Assembly (NCBI GenBank): GCA_021464415.1
Contig: CM038466.1
Location: 33,882,833-33,946,832, forward strand
DNA length: 64,000 nt
Direction: 5' to 3'
From: Lonicera japonica
Lineage: Eukaryota; Streptophyta; Magnoliopsida; Dipsacales; Caprifoliaceae
Shown: positions 12,507 to 22,850 of the stretch, one piece after another
Layout: each line of letters starts with the position of its first letter
Numbering within the stretch: position 1 is the stretch's first letter
Position numbers and translations under genes: made by a program
The notes under the pieces: model-generated
Databases searched by the model: none
Seen by the model: only the letters and a program-made list of their open reading frames with translations
What the model was told of the DNA's origin: nothing

Positions 12507-12718
12507 TGTTACGAAATAGAAACGAAAGAGATTGAAGGAGAAGAATAAAAGAATTGTATTTCTTGATTGATAAAGAATGTACAATAGAGAGAATATATAT
12601 ACTAGAGACAAACCCTAATCTAGGACACAATTTAGGAAACTACAATGGGAATACAATCAATACAATATGGAAAGTAGATTAGGAATAGGAAACATAATAT
12701 ATACAGTATATTCTAACA
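12507..12718 (-). repeat. 5' LTR of the copia element
   Basis: A TG...CA repeat of 212 bp, matching 7461-7672 with one mismatch (G at 12589). For the minus-strand element it would hold promoter and transcription start. Its outer end is followed by the AATAC target duplication and then, about 143 bp on, the first recognised exon of the neprosin-like gene. Confidence 0.97.
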
Positions 12719-12866
12719 AATACGTTTCCCTCTATCTAAGATTTATCCCTAATAAGTCTCTCTCTATAACACTCCTCTTATCAACAATACATAATTAACG
12801 ACCTATCCATTATTTTGCACATATAATTAGTTATACACGTACGTAAATATCGATGGATGGATGTAG

Positions 12867-14361
12867 AGGAGACCTAGCAAGGAGTTCGAAGAAAAGTTGG
12901 CGAAAATTCAGACTGGAAATGGTAGGAAGTCGTCGAAGCTTGACCTCAAGAAAATTTGGTTGTCAGGGGAAGGATGCCCGACCGGAAGTATACCGCTTCG
13001 ACGTTATTCAAATTCGTCCAAAGCATTTGCACCTCCAGGTTGGTTAGAGGTATGTAACTAACTAACTTACTTTCTTATCTTCCTCTAAATAATATTCATA
13101 AATATATATTTTAAATTTTATATTACCTAAATTAGTTTGCAGGGATTCGTACGACTGTAAAAGAAGAATTTCATGGAGCGTCAGCAATCATTGATATTTA
13201 TAAGCCCCCAGTTAGTGACCCTAATCAGTTCAGCGCAGCTACTATTGCTATTGAAAAAGGAGAGGGTCCCTCTTTAAACCAAATACAAGCAGGATGGATG
13301 GTACCTGATTAATTAACTAGCTAGTTCATACAAATGTTGTACATGTATATATATGATGTATTCTTTTTTCTTTCCACCAATTTTAACTAAATCGTATTCT
13401 TCACCTGGTTCAATATTATAGGTAAATCCGGGATTATACGGAGACCATAGTACTCGCATGTACACATATTGGACGGTAAGTATCAAAAGACATTTTTTAA
13501 GTTATTTTTGGAAATTCATTTTTTCAAAATTTTTAATTTGTTTGTTGCAAAAAAAAAGGAGACCAATTAGCTCCAAATATTCAGTTAACAACTTGTTTAA
13601 TTTATTTTATTAAATAACATCAAATTGTTAATAGGGTGGTCAAGACACAGGTTGTTACAACACAAAATGCAAAGGGTTCATTTCAGTAGATGAAAAAGTG
13701 CCACTTGATTTTGTTTTTCTATTCACTTCTATACTGGAGGGGCAACAATTCGATATGAAATTTTCCTTGAACCTGGTAAGACATCTGTCAATTTAACGCG
13801 AAGTAATATACAAATTAAGTAACCAATTCATAATTTTGCTAAACTTTGTTAGTTTTGTGGAAACATTACTTAAACTATCTTAGATTTTATAACATGCATA
13901 TATTACACACATATGAATGTCCATCTTGTTTATAAAGTATAATAAAGTTGGACAAAGAGCTTATTGCCATATGTGGTGCACATGTGTAAGAGAACAAAAT
14001 ACCTTGATATGTTCAACGTACTAATGAAGATTTTTTTTTTCTTAATTAGGATCCTAAAATTGGATGGTGGCTAACTATAAATGAAAACACGAATGTTGGA
14101 TATTGGCCAAATGAGTTGTTCACTAGTATGAATAGTACATTTGGAGACACTATAAGATGGGGAGGCCAAGTTTTTAGTCCAACTAGTAATAGCCCTCCGA
14201 TGGGAAGTGGTCTATTCAAAATCGGGAATTACAACAAGACTTGTTATATGAGGCAAGTTAAAGCAAATACTGCAAATGTGGTTGATGTTGACAATTCCTT
14301 TGTCGCGATTGCTGAGTCTCGTTGTTATTTTACGGGAAACAATAGTTTCAAGGACGACTAG
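12867..14361 (+). CDS. Neprosin-domain (DUF239) protein, 5' exon not found
   Basis: Five exons join in frame with GT-AG introns: 12867-13038, 13143-13300, 13422-13475, 13635-13775, 14050-14361 (TAG stop). The 278 codons cover the end of the activation peptide (GCPTGSIPLRR) and the neprosin domain (VKEEFHGASA, QAGWMVNPGLYGD, TGCYNTKCKGF, NVGYWPNELF, WGGQVFSP, MGSGLF). Neprosins are plant glutamic peptidases that cleave after proline, secreted by way of a signal peptide. No ATG is in frame in the first exon, and a TAG at 12864-12866 directly precedes it, so a signal-peptide exon is missing or lies upstream of the copia element. The positions matching the catalytic glutamates are both Gln, so the domain is probably inactive. 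Pseudogene status is possible, though no internal stop or frameshift is present. Confidence 0.82.
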
Positions 14362-14818
14362 AGCCGCTACAGCTTCCTATTTGGTGGTAGAGGTGGAGGA
14401 AAATTTAAGTGTTTTTGAAAAGCAAGTTGAACTTTGATGGACAATATTTTCATTTGTTTTAATTACCTACCAAGCTAGTTGTTCTGTCTTTCTTTATTCT
14501 TTTCCTATTTTGGGGTACATGAATGTTAATTAATTACCTAGTTTACTCTTTGAAGCATGTTAAAAGAGACTACGGACATATCAATAAAAAAAGGAGTTGA
14601 AATTTTTTATTTTTTATTTTTATTTTTTTGAACAAAAAAAAAGGAGTTGAATTTGATAAAGTATTCTTTAGTTCATATACAACAGTACAGCGTGAGCAGA
14701 ACTTTAAATAAGTGTATCAAATTATGAACTCAATATAAAATTAATGTTAATGTAGAGTCTTGAACTGATAACCTAGAGCTTCAATAACACCGGTTGTTTT
14801 TTCTGCTAAACAAATTAT
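14362..14818 (+). other. 3' flank of the neprosin-like gene
   Basis: Non-coding AT-rich sequence after the stop codon, with T- and A-rich simple runs at 14600-14645. It probably includes the 3' UTR, but no polyadenylation signal can be assigned with confidence. Confidence 0.4.
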
Positions 14819-16790
14819 CTTTTTTTTGTTTAAAAATCTATACATTATATCAGGAATTGTTACAATTCACATTATAACTGCGTAGTGGTGTTTAATTTCC
14901 GAGCCAAACACCTAATGTCAGCAATTAAAGAAGCAATTTCCCAAGGGACCGGGGATCCTTCTTGTTGCAACAAAGAATGACCACTTCCTTGCAATCACTA
15001 TCAACCCGCACCGAGTGAATTGCAAGAGCTTCAGCCATTAAAGCTGAGCTGGAGAACACCATCTTTGCCTGACCATGGACTCCGCACCCGACCCTGGGAA
15101 CTCAGTAGGCTCGCTGCTAAATGGGGGACGTGCTATATCCAAAACGTACAAACTACAGTAAATACACCAAAACTCCTTCTGAGTCTCTAAAAATAACTCT
15201 AAATTGCAACTGACTTAGACGATAGACAAAATGCACCATCAAAATTCACCACAAAATAATGAGCAGCAGTTTGATTTCCAACTGAATGAAGACGGTAAGG
15301 CGCAGGAGGGTCATCCTGCATGCGACTATACACTGATTGGAAATCAATCCATGCGGAGATAAATCACCACGTGAGTAGAAAACGGTTCTTTGTTAAGAAC
15401 AAGATTATTTCTGGCCAACCAAATGAACCAACAGGCAGTCACTACTTTACCAATTATAAACTCAGCTTCTTTCTTGCTGCTGCATTCAAAAATGGAGTCT
15501 GTGGTCCAGCGGTGAGCCGAACATATTCAAGCCAGTTCGGAAACATTTTTTTCAAAAAAATATTAGACCAAACTCGCAAGTCCATTTACATTTGAAAGCA
15601 AATGTTCAATAGTCTCAATATCCATCCCACACAAACATTAATCGGAGAATATTTGGATTTTCTGAAGAACAGGTTCTCCCCTGAAGCTAAAGTGTTGTGA
15701 TTTACTCACCTCCAAAACTGCTTCAATTTAGGTGGAATATTGAGATTCCAAACAACTGCCCAAAGATTTTTATGCAGAGAGAAAGAAGTTGAAGGTCTTT
15801 GATTGATTGAACCAAATTGGTAACCTGAATAGTAGCTAAGCAGTATCCGGACTTGACTGCTAAGAGCAGTTTCTTACATAATGCCAAATTAGACGGTTCT
15901 CACAGCCCCCTTTACTAATGCCCATAAAATTGCATTGCTTGCAGCCTTATCAAATAAATTATAGATGACATTCGACTTACACTCGTTACAATTAAAGGAG
16001 ATAAGATCTGAAACTTGTGAAATTGAACAATTATGAGGGGGGAGCAGAAACAATTTTGATATTCGGTAATGAAGGAACCCATTTATCTTGCCAAAGCCAT
16101 CACCAATTTGCCATCTCAGACCCTCTAGCGACAGCGATATGCCTTCCAAAATGCTATTCCAAACCCACGAAGGATGTCCTCCTCTAGACGCATTGAGAAA
16201 GTCCACTGAGGGGAAATAAATTGCTTTTTAGCACATCTCCTCACAAAGAAGAAGGATTGGAGACAAGTCCCCAAAGCCTTATTGAATCCCATAAAATTTT
16301 CAAAATCAATTCCTCCTGTAGATTTTGGAGCCAAAACGGTGAGCCAATCTTTCCAGTGAATTTTTCAAGAGGACATAGAGAGAAATGGCTTCTTCCATCC
16401 TAATATTTTTTTCTCCACCCTCTCAATGATAGAAATAAAGGCCGACAATTTAAAAGCTCCCCAAGAATAAGGCTTTCCTAAATATATGGATTCACTATCA
16501 AGTTGAGAAAGGCCGAGTCGAGAACAAATTTCTGCCCAACTCTCTCCATCAACGTATGAAGAGAACATAATCCCAGATTTTGCAGAATTGATAGCCATAC
16601 CTAACGCCTTACAAAAATGATTCAGAAACTGAAGTAAATGATCACAGTTCAGATTATAGACTTTGAAATATAAGGGAATCATCTGCAAAAAAATAAAATA
16701 AGACAACAATTACCAGCTCTAGTTGGAAACTTATAAGCAAATTTGGTAGAGCTAAAAGCACAAGATTAAGAAAATGGCCACCAAAAAGGC
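14819..16790 (-). mobile_element. Decayed 5'-truncated L1-type LINE
   Basis: Read on the minus strand, broken frames follow the plant L1 ORF2 order. An FADDSLIF reverse-transcriptase box sits near 16677-16690, followed by HFCKALGMAINSAKSGIMFS, YLGKPYSWGAF and IIERVEKKILGWK. Next come the post-RT segments GGIDFENFMGFNKALG and HPSWVWNSILEG...LRWQIGDG. An RNase H-like segment near 14910-15080 (SSSALMAEALAI, VDSDCKEVV) comes last. A T run at about 14820-14830 matches the poly(A) end of a minus-strand element. Many stops and frameshifts show that it is old. The 5' limit is uncertain. Confidence 0.85.
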
Positions 16791-17947
16791 AATAATACGG
16801 ATCGAGAGAGAAATTCATGAAGGCATTTTATTTCCATCTGTTATATATACCAAAGTACAACAAAAGAATTGAAGATTTTACAAACAAAAGAATTGAAGAT
16901 TCTAAATGTTCTTGAGATCGATTTTATGAAGTTGTCATCATCTCCTTTGGAAGCTGAGGAACTTAATGCTGTAGGCGAAGACAAAGTAGAAGAGGAAAAC
17001 TCAACCAACATGAGCAAACATAACAAGTATGAGTAAATCATGAACATAACCCAAGTACTCCTTTAGGAACAAATTCGATCACTTGTGTCGTGTGCTGTCC
17101 CAGTACTATGAGGGTGTTGGTGTTGTCCTACACTTGGGACGCGAATATGCCGTAAATTGTCCATGCAATTGGTGAAGCCTGACAGTAATACCACCTCCAT
17201 CATATTGGGAAAAGCTGCAACAATTCTGCATTAGGCCAACTTTGAGTACATTTCTGCTGCTCTTTTATTTCTCGGCAGAGAACAAATCAGTTCTTTTGAT
17301 AGCTACAACAGATATGATTTAACTGCCAATATTAAGTTAATTATCCCATATATATGAACTCAACCAAGAATATTCTAAGAACTAGAGATTAAGTACATTG
17401 ACTATTCCTATCACCACCTGAAAATACTTGGAAGAACTGATAAAAAAGCTCCTGACAAAAGAGTTTGGAAAAATAATTATGTTTCATGAGAAGTTGGAAA
17501 AAGAAGGTGTTTGGCGAGATGTCATCTGTCTTTTCCCTTAGGGAAAAAATTTGTTGCCCATCCCCCCTAAGAACTGCATTTGATGAAAAAACCCCAAAAG
17601 CAAAGAACATCTCACAAAGTCACTCATTCTTAATCCATCCTGAAACATCAGTTAATTTCAAGATAATTCAAACATACCACACCATTAAGTGAATATATAA
17701 TGTTAACTTCTGAAAAAACAGAATCCTTACAAGCTCAAAGTCAGTCAAGAACACTTGAGTACTGAAAAGCATAAATCTCATAAGATTTCCCCCCTTCACT
17801 GTTATAACGTGATTCAATGTATGTGGAACACTTGATTCACTATTATAAATATCATTATCACAAGATTTATGAGTAATTCTACGATTTAATTTATCAGGAA
17901 AATATCGGATAGTGAAAGTAGACAAGGGTAGGGTTCGATCTCAACCA
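16791..17947. other. Intergenic DNA, no gene recognised
   Basis: Several open frames of 60-90 codons on both strands overlap one another and match nothing I know. No splice-linked coding chain was found. Confidence 0.45.
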
Positions 17948-18423
17948 TTAGATAAACTCTTCAAAGTCTTCGGGTATGTATTCATCAGCTTTCTTTATCA
18001 ATATTTTAGGAATTGGATCACCCCTACAAATTTAAACAGCAGAATTTTAGAGATTTAACATTGGTTATAATTGAAAAATAGATTGAGGTGCTTTAGTGTT
18101 GACATATAGAGAAACTCAACCATATAGAGAAACTCTTCAAAGTCTTCGGGTATGTATTCATCAGCTTTCTCTATCAGTACTTTAGGAATTGGATCACCCC
18201 TACAAATTTAAACAGCAGAATTTTAGAGGTTTAGCATTGGTTATAATTGAAAAATTGCTTGAGGTGCTTTAGTGTTGACATTCATCAAATTGCAGACAGA
18301 AAAATAAAATTAAAGATGCATGAGCAAAGAAAATGCAGTAAATGAACAGCAGATGGAAGCACAGACATACCATTTAGTTAATCGGCTAATGACATCCTTC
18401 GTCAATCGGCTAAAACTTCCCAT
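17948..18423 (-). CDS. Possible small gene with duplicated last exon
   Basis: An ATG at 18423 opens an exon 18371-18423 (MGSFSRLTKDV...) ending in a GTATGT donor. A TTTGTAG acceptor gives an exon 18055-18199 in phase, encoding GDPIPKVLIEKADEYIPEDF and then a Tyr/Leu-rich tail: 65 residues in all. The acceptor and exon recur at 17948-18023 (GDPIPKILIKKADEYIPEDF, then EEFI and stop), also in phase, giving a 42-residue version. Coding-like substitutions between the copies (Val/Ile, Glu/Lys) and identical acceptors support a real exon. I do not recognise the family, and it could be the 3' end of a larger gene. Confidence 0.35.
17950..18290. repeat. 173-bp tandem duplication carrying an exon
   Basis: The segment from AAACTCTTCAAAGTCTTCGG (17955) through TTTAGTGTTGACAT is repeated starting at 18128, with few differences. 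A short extra repeat (CATATAGAGAAACTC) lies at the junction. The duplicated segment includes the putative terminal exon, its acceptor and part of the preceding intron. Confidence 0.85.
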
Positions 18424-19040
18424 TCGGCTGGAATTCTAATTCTATTATTAGTATCCTCCCCCAGAAAGTACCCATTATTACCATGAGGCATCTCGATCTA
18501 TTTTAGGTTTACCAGCATCCAAGAGTGTTGAATTCTTCAAAGGTGGAAGTGGCAAAAGATGAAGGTTACACAGTTGCTCCCGCAAGAAGCCAAGGAAGCT
18601 AAATTTAGAATTTCATCCTTTGAAAGACTTTCCCTTCTGCAAAAAGAATATGAACAAAATCAACATTCTTAAGCAACCTTGGAATTGAACTGAAACAATT
18701 AAGTCATTGGGTTAAGACAACTTACAGCTCAGCAAGTATCTTCCCTTTGAATTTTCTGTGACAATATACTTTAGCTTTCACTAGCTAGAGTTGATTGATC
18801 CATGTATAATCATCCCGGACTTTCTTATTCCAAAAACCAAATGGAAAATCAACTTCTGTACTTGCTAGATTCATATAGCATTTTGCAATTACATCAAGAA
18901 CCCCTTTGCCATCCCAGGAACAAGGTTTTTCAAATTTGGAGAGTAGACTGTAAAATTCAAGCCGTAAGTAACGATGCAATTTAAAGTTCATAAAATGAGT
19001 GTAGATTAAAATATGATTAATCCAAAAGACAAGATAAACC
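18424..19040 (-). other. 3' region of the sugar transporter-like gene
   Basis: No convincing exon. A stretch after a TTCTGCAG acceptor-like site near 18640 reads ESLSKDEILNLASLAS on the minus strand, loosely like the transporter's GLSNDEIIENIW tail. It may be a decayed copy of the last exon or untranslated sequence. Confidence 0.3.
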
Positions 19041-22000
19041 TCAGGCGGACACAACTTCATCGTTCATGAAATTCCTCCAAAACCAATGTCTTCTCCAAAT
19101 ATTTTCTATAATCTCATCGTTTGATAGCCCTGTTGTCTCAGGGACAAAAGCACCAATGAAGCAGCCGGCAATGAAGGATATACCCGCCATGAATAGAAAG
19201 ACATATTCTCCCAGAGCGCATGTCAAATATAACGATGACATTTGCATCACTACGGCCATTAATGACGATAAGGCAGGCCCCAAGATAGAACCCACATCCT
19301 TGGCCTCCAGTGGATATGGCTCGGTAATCCACCCATGGGGGCCATAGAGGCATGCATGCCCCACAGTATACAACACTGCTAGCGCTATGGCGTAAATGGA
19401 TTCAGATTTCTTCAAGTGAAAATTTACGTTCACATTGAAATGAAACACTATCCATAGCAATGTCTGCAACAAATATTAATCCTCTTGTTTATTAGTTTTG
19501 CATCTAATTTGCGATTTGATTCTCAAAATAATTAAACAATCATTAACCAATCTAGGGGTATAGTTCACAACATAGACACGAGCATGTAGGCTAATAATAA
19601 ATAAAAACCTTATGTAATTTCACAATTAAAATATTATACGATGAAGGAAATTACCAGAGAAGTTAGAGTAGTGGCAGATGCTATGATAAGCAATGTCCAG
19701 CGTGCTCTATGTAAACGGATCAATCCACCTGCGATGACTATGCAAACCCCCCAAATCGCCGCAAGCAAAAGTGGAGCAAGAAATGCTTCCGAAACCGAAT
19801 AATTTTCAGAAGAAGACTCCAGAAGTAAAGGTGCGAAAAACATCAAGGTGCTCATACCTTGTAGTTGGTTCAGCACCCCACTTACAGTAGTGATAGTTAG
19901 TTTTGGCCTCGTCCTAGGTTCTAGAAGTTTTTTTATGGAGGTTACTAATGGAGTAGGTTGTTTTGGCGCCTCACGCACGAAAAAACATGTGATCACTAAA
20001 GGCAACCCCAACCCGCATAATACCCAAATTGGTATTCTCCAACAATATCTAGGACTATTTTGGGAGAGAAAATTTATGAGATATGCTAAAAAACTCCCGC
20101 CATAGCTGATATAATCAAACAACGAACCTGTGATTGATTGTGCCTCTGCTATCACCATTTGCACAACCTATAAGATATTAAAAATAACAACTATTAATTT
20201 TTTTTATTCCACAACAGCAATTATTATTTTTTTGTCTAAATAGTGAACTTATCTACTAAGCCAAAGGAAGAAGATTCATACCATTAGCAGGCCGCCGACT
20301 CCAGCACCAGTGAATACCATGCCAGTGGCAATGGTACCGGCATTCGGATTCCAAAAAATAAGGCATAACCCCATCCCCCCCATGATTACACTAATCAATA
20401 GTATGGGTCTTCTTCTTCCCCACTTGACATAAGCCATTAGTGCAATGAAGAGGGAGATAAGGCTAGAAAGGCCAATCGAGGCACCTAACAGAAGAATTAA
20501 ACCATTTCTGTAGACGCAAAAATCGTTCTCATATGCCTTCATTGCCTTAACATATATTGTGTGGGAAAGATCATTCAAAAATAAGTTCATAGAAATTATC
20601 CCGCCTGAAAACAACAATTAAGAATTGTTTATAAATATTGATTGTTTATAAGGTGGGGAATATCACTGCATAGTAACAATGCCTTTTAAAAGAAAACCCC
20701 ACACATGTGGCCAAAGGTATTTAAGTTGGGAATAATATTCTTATGGTATTTAAGTTGGGGATAATACTCATAAGAAGGAGTTAACTCCACAGGCTCAACA
20801 ATATATATATAATGTAATATCCGTTCTTTAGCTCATAGGAAAGGGCCAACCCCACAGGCTCAACAATATATATGTAATGCTTAGTTTGTAGAATTCAACC
20901 AACTAGAATTAGTGTTTAATTCTAGAGTAATCAAGAAAGGACACACAGTATTCCCCTTCTTGACCGAGTAGTTTCTAGAAGTTCTTAAATTATTAAAACA
21001 CCAAATGTAGTATATCAATCAAGTTGTGCTCTCTAAAATCGAGCATGAACTCAATTCTAGTGCCTATTCAGCAAGCTTTTAGCTCATAGGAAAGGGCCAA
21101 CCCCACAGGCTCAACAATATATATATGTAATGCTTAGTTTGTAGAATTCAACCAACTAGAATTAGTGTTTAATTCTAGAGTAATTAAGAAGGGACACACA
21201 GTATTCCCCTTCTTAACCGAGTAGTTTCTAGAAGTTCTTAAATTATTAAAACACCAAATGTAGTATATCAATCAAGTTGTGCTCTCTAAAATCGAGCATG
21301 AACTCAATTCTAGTGCCTATTTAGCAAGCTTTTAGCTCATAGGAAAGGGCCAATCCCACAGGCTCAACAATATATATATATATACATGTAATGCTTAGTT
21401 TGTAGAATTCAACCAACTAGAATTAGTGTTTAATTCTAGAGTAATTAAGAAGGGACACACAGTATTCCCCTTCTTGACCGAGTAGTTTCTAGAAGTTCTT
21501 AAATTATTAAAACACCAAATGCAGTATATCAATCAAGTTGTGCTCTCTAAAATCGAGCATGAACTCAATTCTAGTGCCTATTCAACAAGCTCAGCTACTA
21601 CCAGCTAATTGATAGAGTTAGTGACTCAAACACATTGTTCGTTACCTATTGGGTCTCATCTAATTTTCCTAAGAAACACAAACTTTCAGGCTTTCCATCA
21701 AGGTGCTTCATTAGTACCACCAAATCTCAACTCACTGACGGCAATCACAATCTCTTTCATTCCCTTTGCTACTAATCTTTCCTACTCGCAAAAGTGTACC
21801 AAACCTCAACTCACTGACAGCAATCACAATCTCTTTCATTCCCTTTGCTACTAATCTTTCCTACTCACTAAAGTGAGGGGTAAAAATGCTACTGGAATAC
21901 CAAATACCTGTAATTATAAATAGAATAGCAAATAATAATGACGCATACCTATAACACTGGTGGCATAGCCAATTACTAGCGCCGCAAATATGGTAAACAG

Positions 22001-22114
22001 GTCCAAGGATCTGGAATACTTGGTGTTCTTGGAACTTGGAATTGGTTGTGGACTTGGAATACTTGGTGTTCTTGGAACTTGCGGTGGACTCGGGGTTGCT
22101 GGTCCAATCTCATC
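19041..22114 (-). CDS. Divergent STP-like MFS sugar transporter, core exons
   Basis: Four exons join in frame on the minus strand: 21949-22114, 20282-20604, 19655-20167, 19041-19463 (TGA stop). The product follows the plant STP/hexose carrier family throughout. TM1 is LFTIFAALVIGYATSVIG, the TM2-3 loop has KWGRRRP, TM7 begins LNQLQGMSTLMFFAP, and the TM10 region has GPHGWITEPYPLEAKDVG. The tail has FVPETTG and RRHWFWRNF. Typical members are plasma-membrane H+/hexose symporters with 12 helices. Here residues needed for coupling are changed: TM1 has GYATS where STPs have GYDIG, TM4 has GM where STPs have GR, and the second RxGRR motif is lost (IRLHRARW). Transport function is therefore uncertain. 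No ATG begins these exons; the reading frame continues into the repeat exons upstream. Confidence 0.85.
20827..21592. repeat. Three-copy ~251-bp tandem repeat in a transporter intron
   Basis: Units start at TTTAGCTCATAGGAAAGGG (20827, 21078, 21331) and run to TAGTGCCTATTCAGCAAGC, with very few differences apart from the length of an internal (TA)n run. A partial copy, CCACAGGCTCAACAATATAT, precedes them near 20787. The array lies wholly in the intron between the TM1 exon (21949) and the next exon (20604). Confidence 0.95.
21716..21868. repeat. 79-bp tandem duplication in the same intron
   Basis: CTCAACTCACTGAC...GCTACTAATCTTTCCTACTC occurs twice, 79 bp apart, with two or three differences. 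It adds to the tandem expansion in and around this gene. Confidence 0.9.
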
Positions 22115-22400
22115 CTGTAATTCATTATACACTGGAATTTTTAGTAACTAATAGAAAGACAAAAAAAGAATAAAATTGAAATCACGTGATAGATTTTTTA
22201 TACTAACCTCGCTAATGATATCGGGTTGAGGAAGTGGTTGTGGACTTGGAATACTTGGTGTTCTTGGAACTTGCTGTGGACTCGGGGTTGCTGGTCCAAT
22301 CTCATCCTGTAATTCATTATACACTAGAATTTTTAGTAACTAATAGAAAGACAAAAAAAGAATAAAATTGAAATCACGTGATAGATTTTTTATACTAACC
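22115..22400 (-). repeat. Duplicated exon-intron unit of the transporter gene
   Basis: The intron and proline-rich exon start upstream of 22114 are repeated upstream of 22306. Both copies have the donor GAG/GTTAGT, an intron of the same sequence with one difference (GGAATTTTT against AGAATTTTT), and the acceptor AATTACAG/GATGAG. The duplicated exon 22208-22306 is 99 bp (33 codons: DEIGPATPSPQQVPRTPS... to DIISE), so it inserts in frame. Confidence 0.9.
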
Positions 22401-22845
22401 TCGCTAATGATATCGGGTGGAGGAGGTGGTTGTACCTCAGGTGGCAAGGAGGGATCGGTATTGTCTTCTTCTACCTCCTCTTGGGCTGAGAAAACAGAAA
22501 GAGGGGAGGAGGTATTGCTATTGTCTTCTTCAGCCTCCTCTTGGGCTGAGAAAACGGAAAGAGGGGAGGAGGTATTGCTATTGTATTCTTCTACCTCCTC
22601 TTGGGCTGAAAATGTAGAAAGAGGAGAGGATGGGTTGCTATTGTCTTCTTCTACCTCCTCTTGGGCTGAAAACACGGAAAGAGGAGAGGAGGGGTCACTA
22701 CTGTCTTCTTCAGCCTCCTCTTGGGCTGAAAACGCAGAAAGAGGAGAGGATGGGTTGCTATTGTCTTCTTCTACCTCCTCTTGGGCTGAAAACACGGAAA
22801 TAGGAGTGGAGGGATCGCTAATGTCTTCTTCTGCCTCCCCTTGGG
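22208..22845 (-). CDS. Acidic and Pro-rich repeat exons upstream of the transporter core
   Basis: Two exons, 22400-22845 (starting after a TTTTAAG acceptor) and 22208-22306, join in frame to the transporter exon at 22114. The first encodes six and a half copies of a 20-residue acidic repeat like FSAQEEVEEDNSNPSSPLSV and then VQPPPPPDIISE; the second is Pro/Ser-rich. The sequence is low in complexity and probably disordered and cytosolic. Family members usually have about 20 residues before TM1, so an extension of this size is unusual. Splicing is inferred from signals and phase only. The unit nearest the 5' end reads TAA where the others read TCA, which fits that codon lying in the intron. 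Confidence 0.55.
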
Positions 22846-22850
22846 CTTAA
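22460..22850. repeat. 60-bp in-frame tandem repeat
   Basis: About 6.5 units with the core CTACCTCCTCTTGGGCTGA, spaced exactly 60 bp. Differences between units are mostly conservative at the protein level (Val/Ala, Asn/Asp, Pro/Thr), and the length keeps the frame. Each full unit has a TTTTCAG or TTCTCAG on the minus strand, directly before CCCAAGAGG. Confidence 0.95.

Larger units (their letters stand above)
7461..12718 (-). mobile_element. Ty1/copia LTR retrotransposon, nearly complete, recent
   Basis: This 5258-bp element has 212-bp LTRs (TG...CA), an initiator-Met tRNA primer-binding site, a purine tract, and gag-pol in copia order (gag, protease, integrase, RT, RNase H). The flanks carry a perfect 5-bp target duplication AATAC at 7456-7460 and 12719-12723. 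The LTRs differ only at position 83 (T at 7543, G at 12589), which points to a recent insertion. Coding is broken by a one-base frame change at the end of the gag N-terminal segment and by an in-frame TGA in RT, so this copy is not autonomous. Sublineage not assigned. Confidence 0.97.

Noticed and set aside
18785..19060. 91-codon minus-strand frame overlapping the transporter's 3' end
   Set aside because: Its sequence resembles no transporter segment and overlaps the last exon's stop in another frame.
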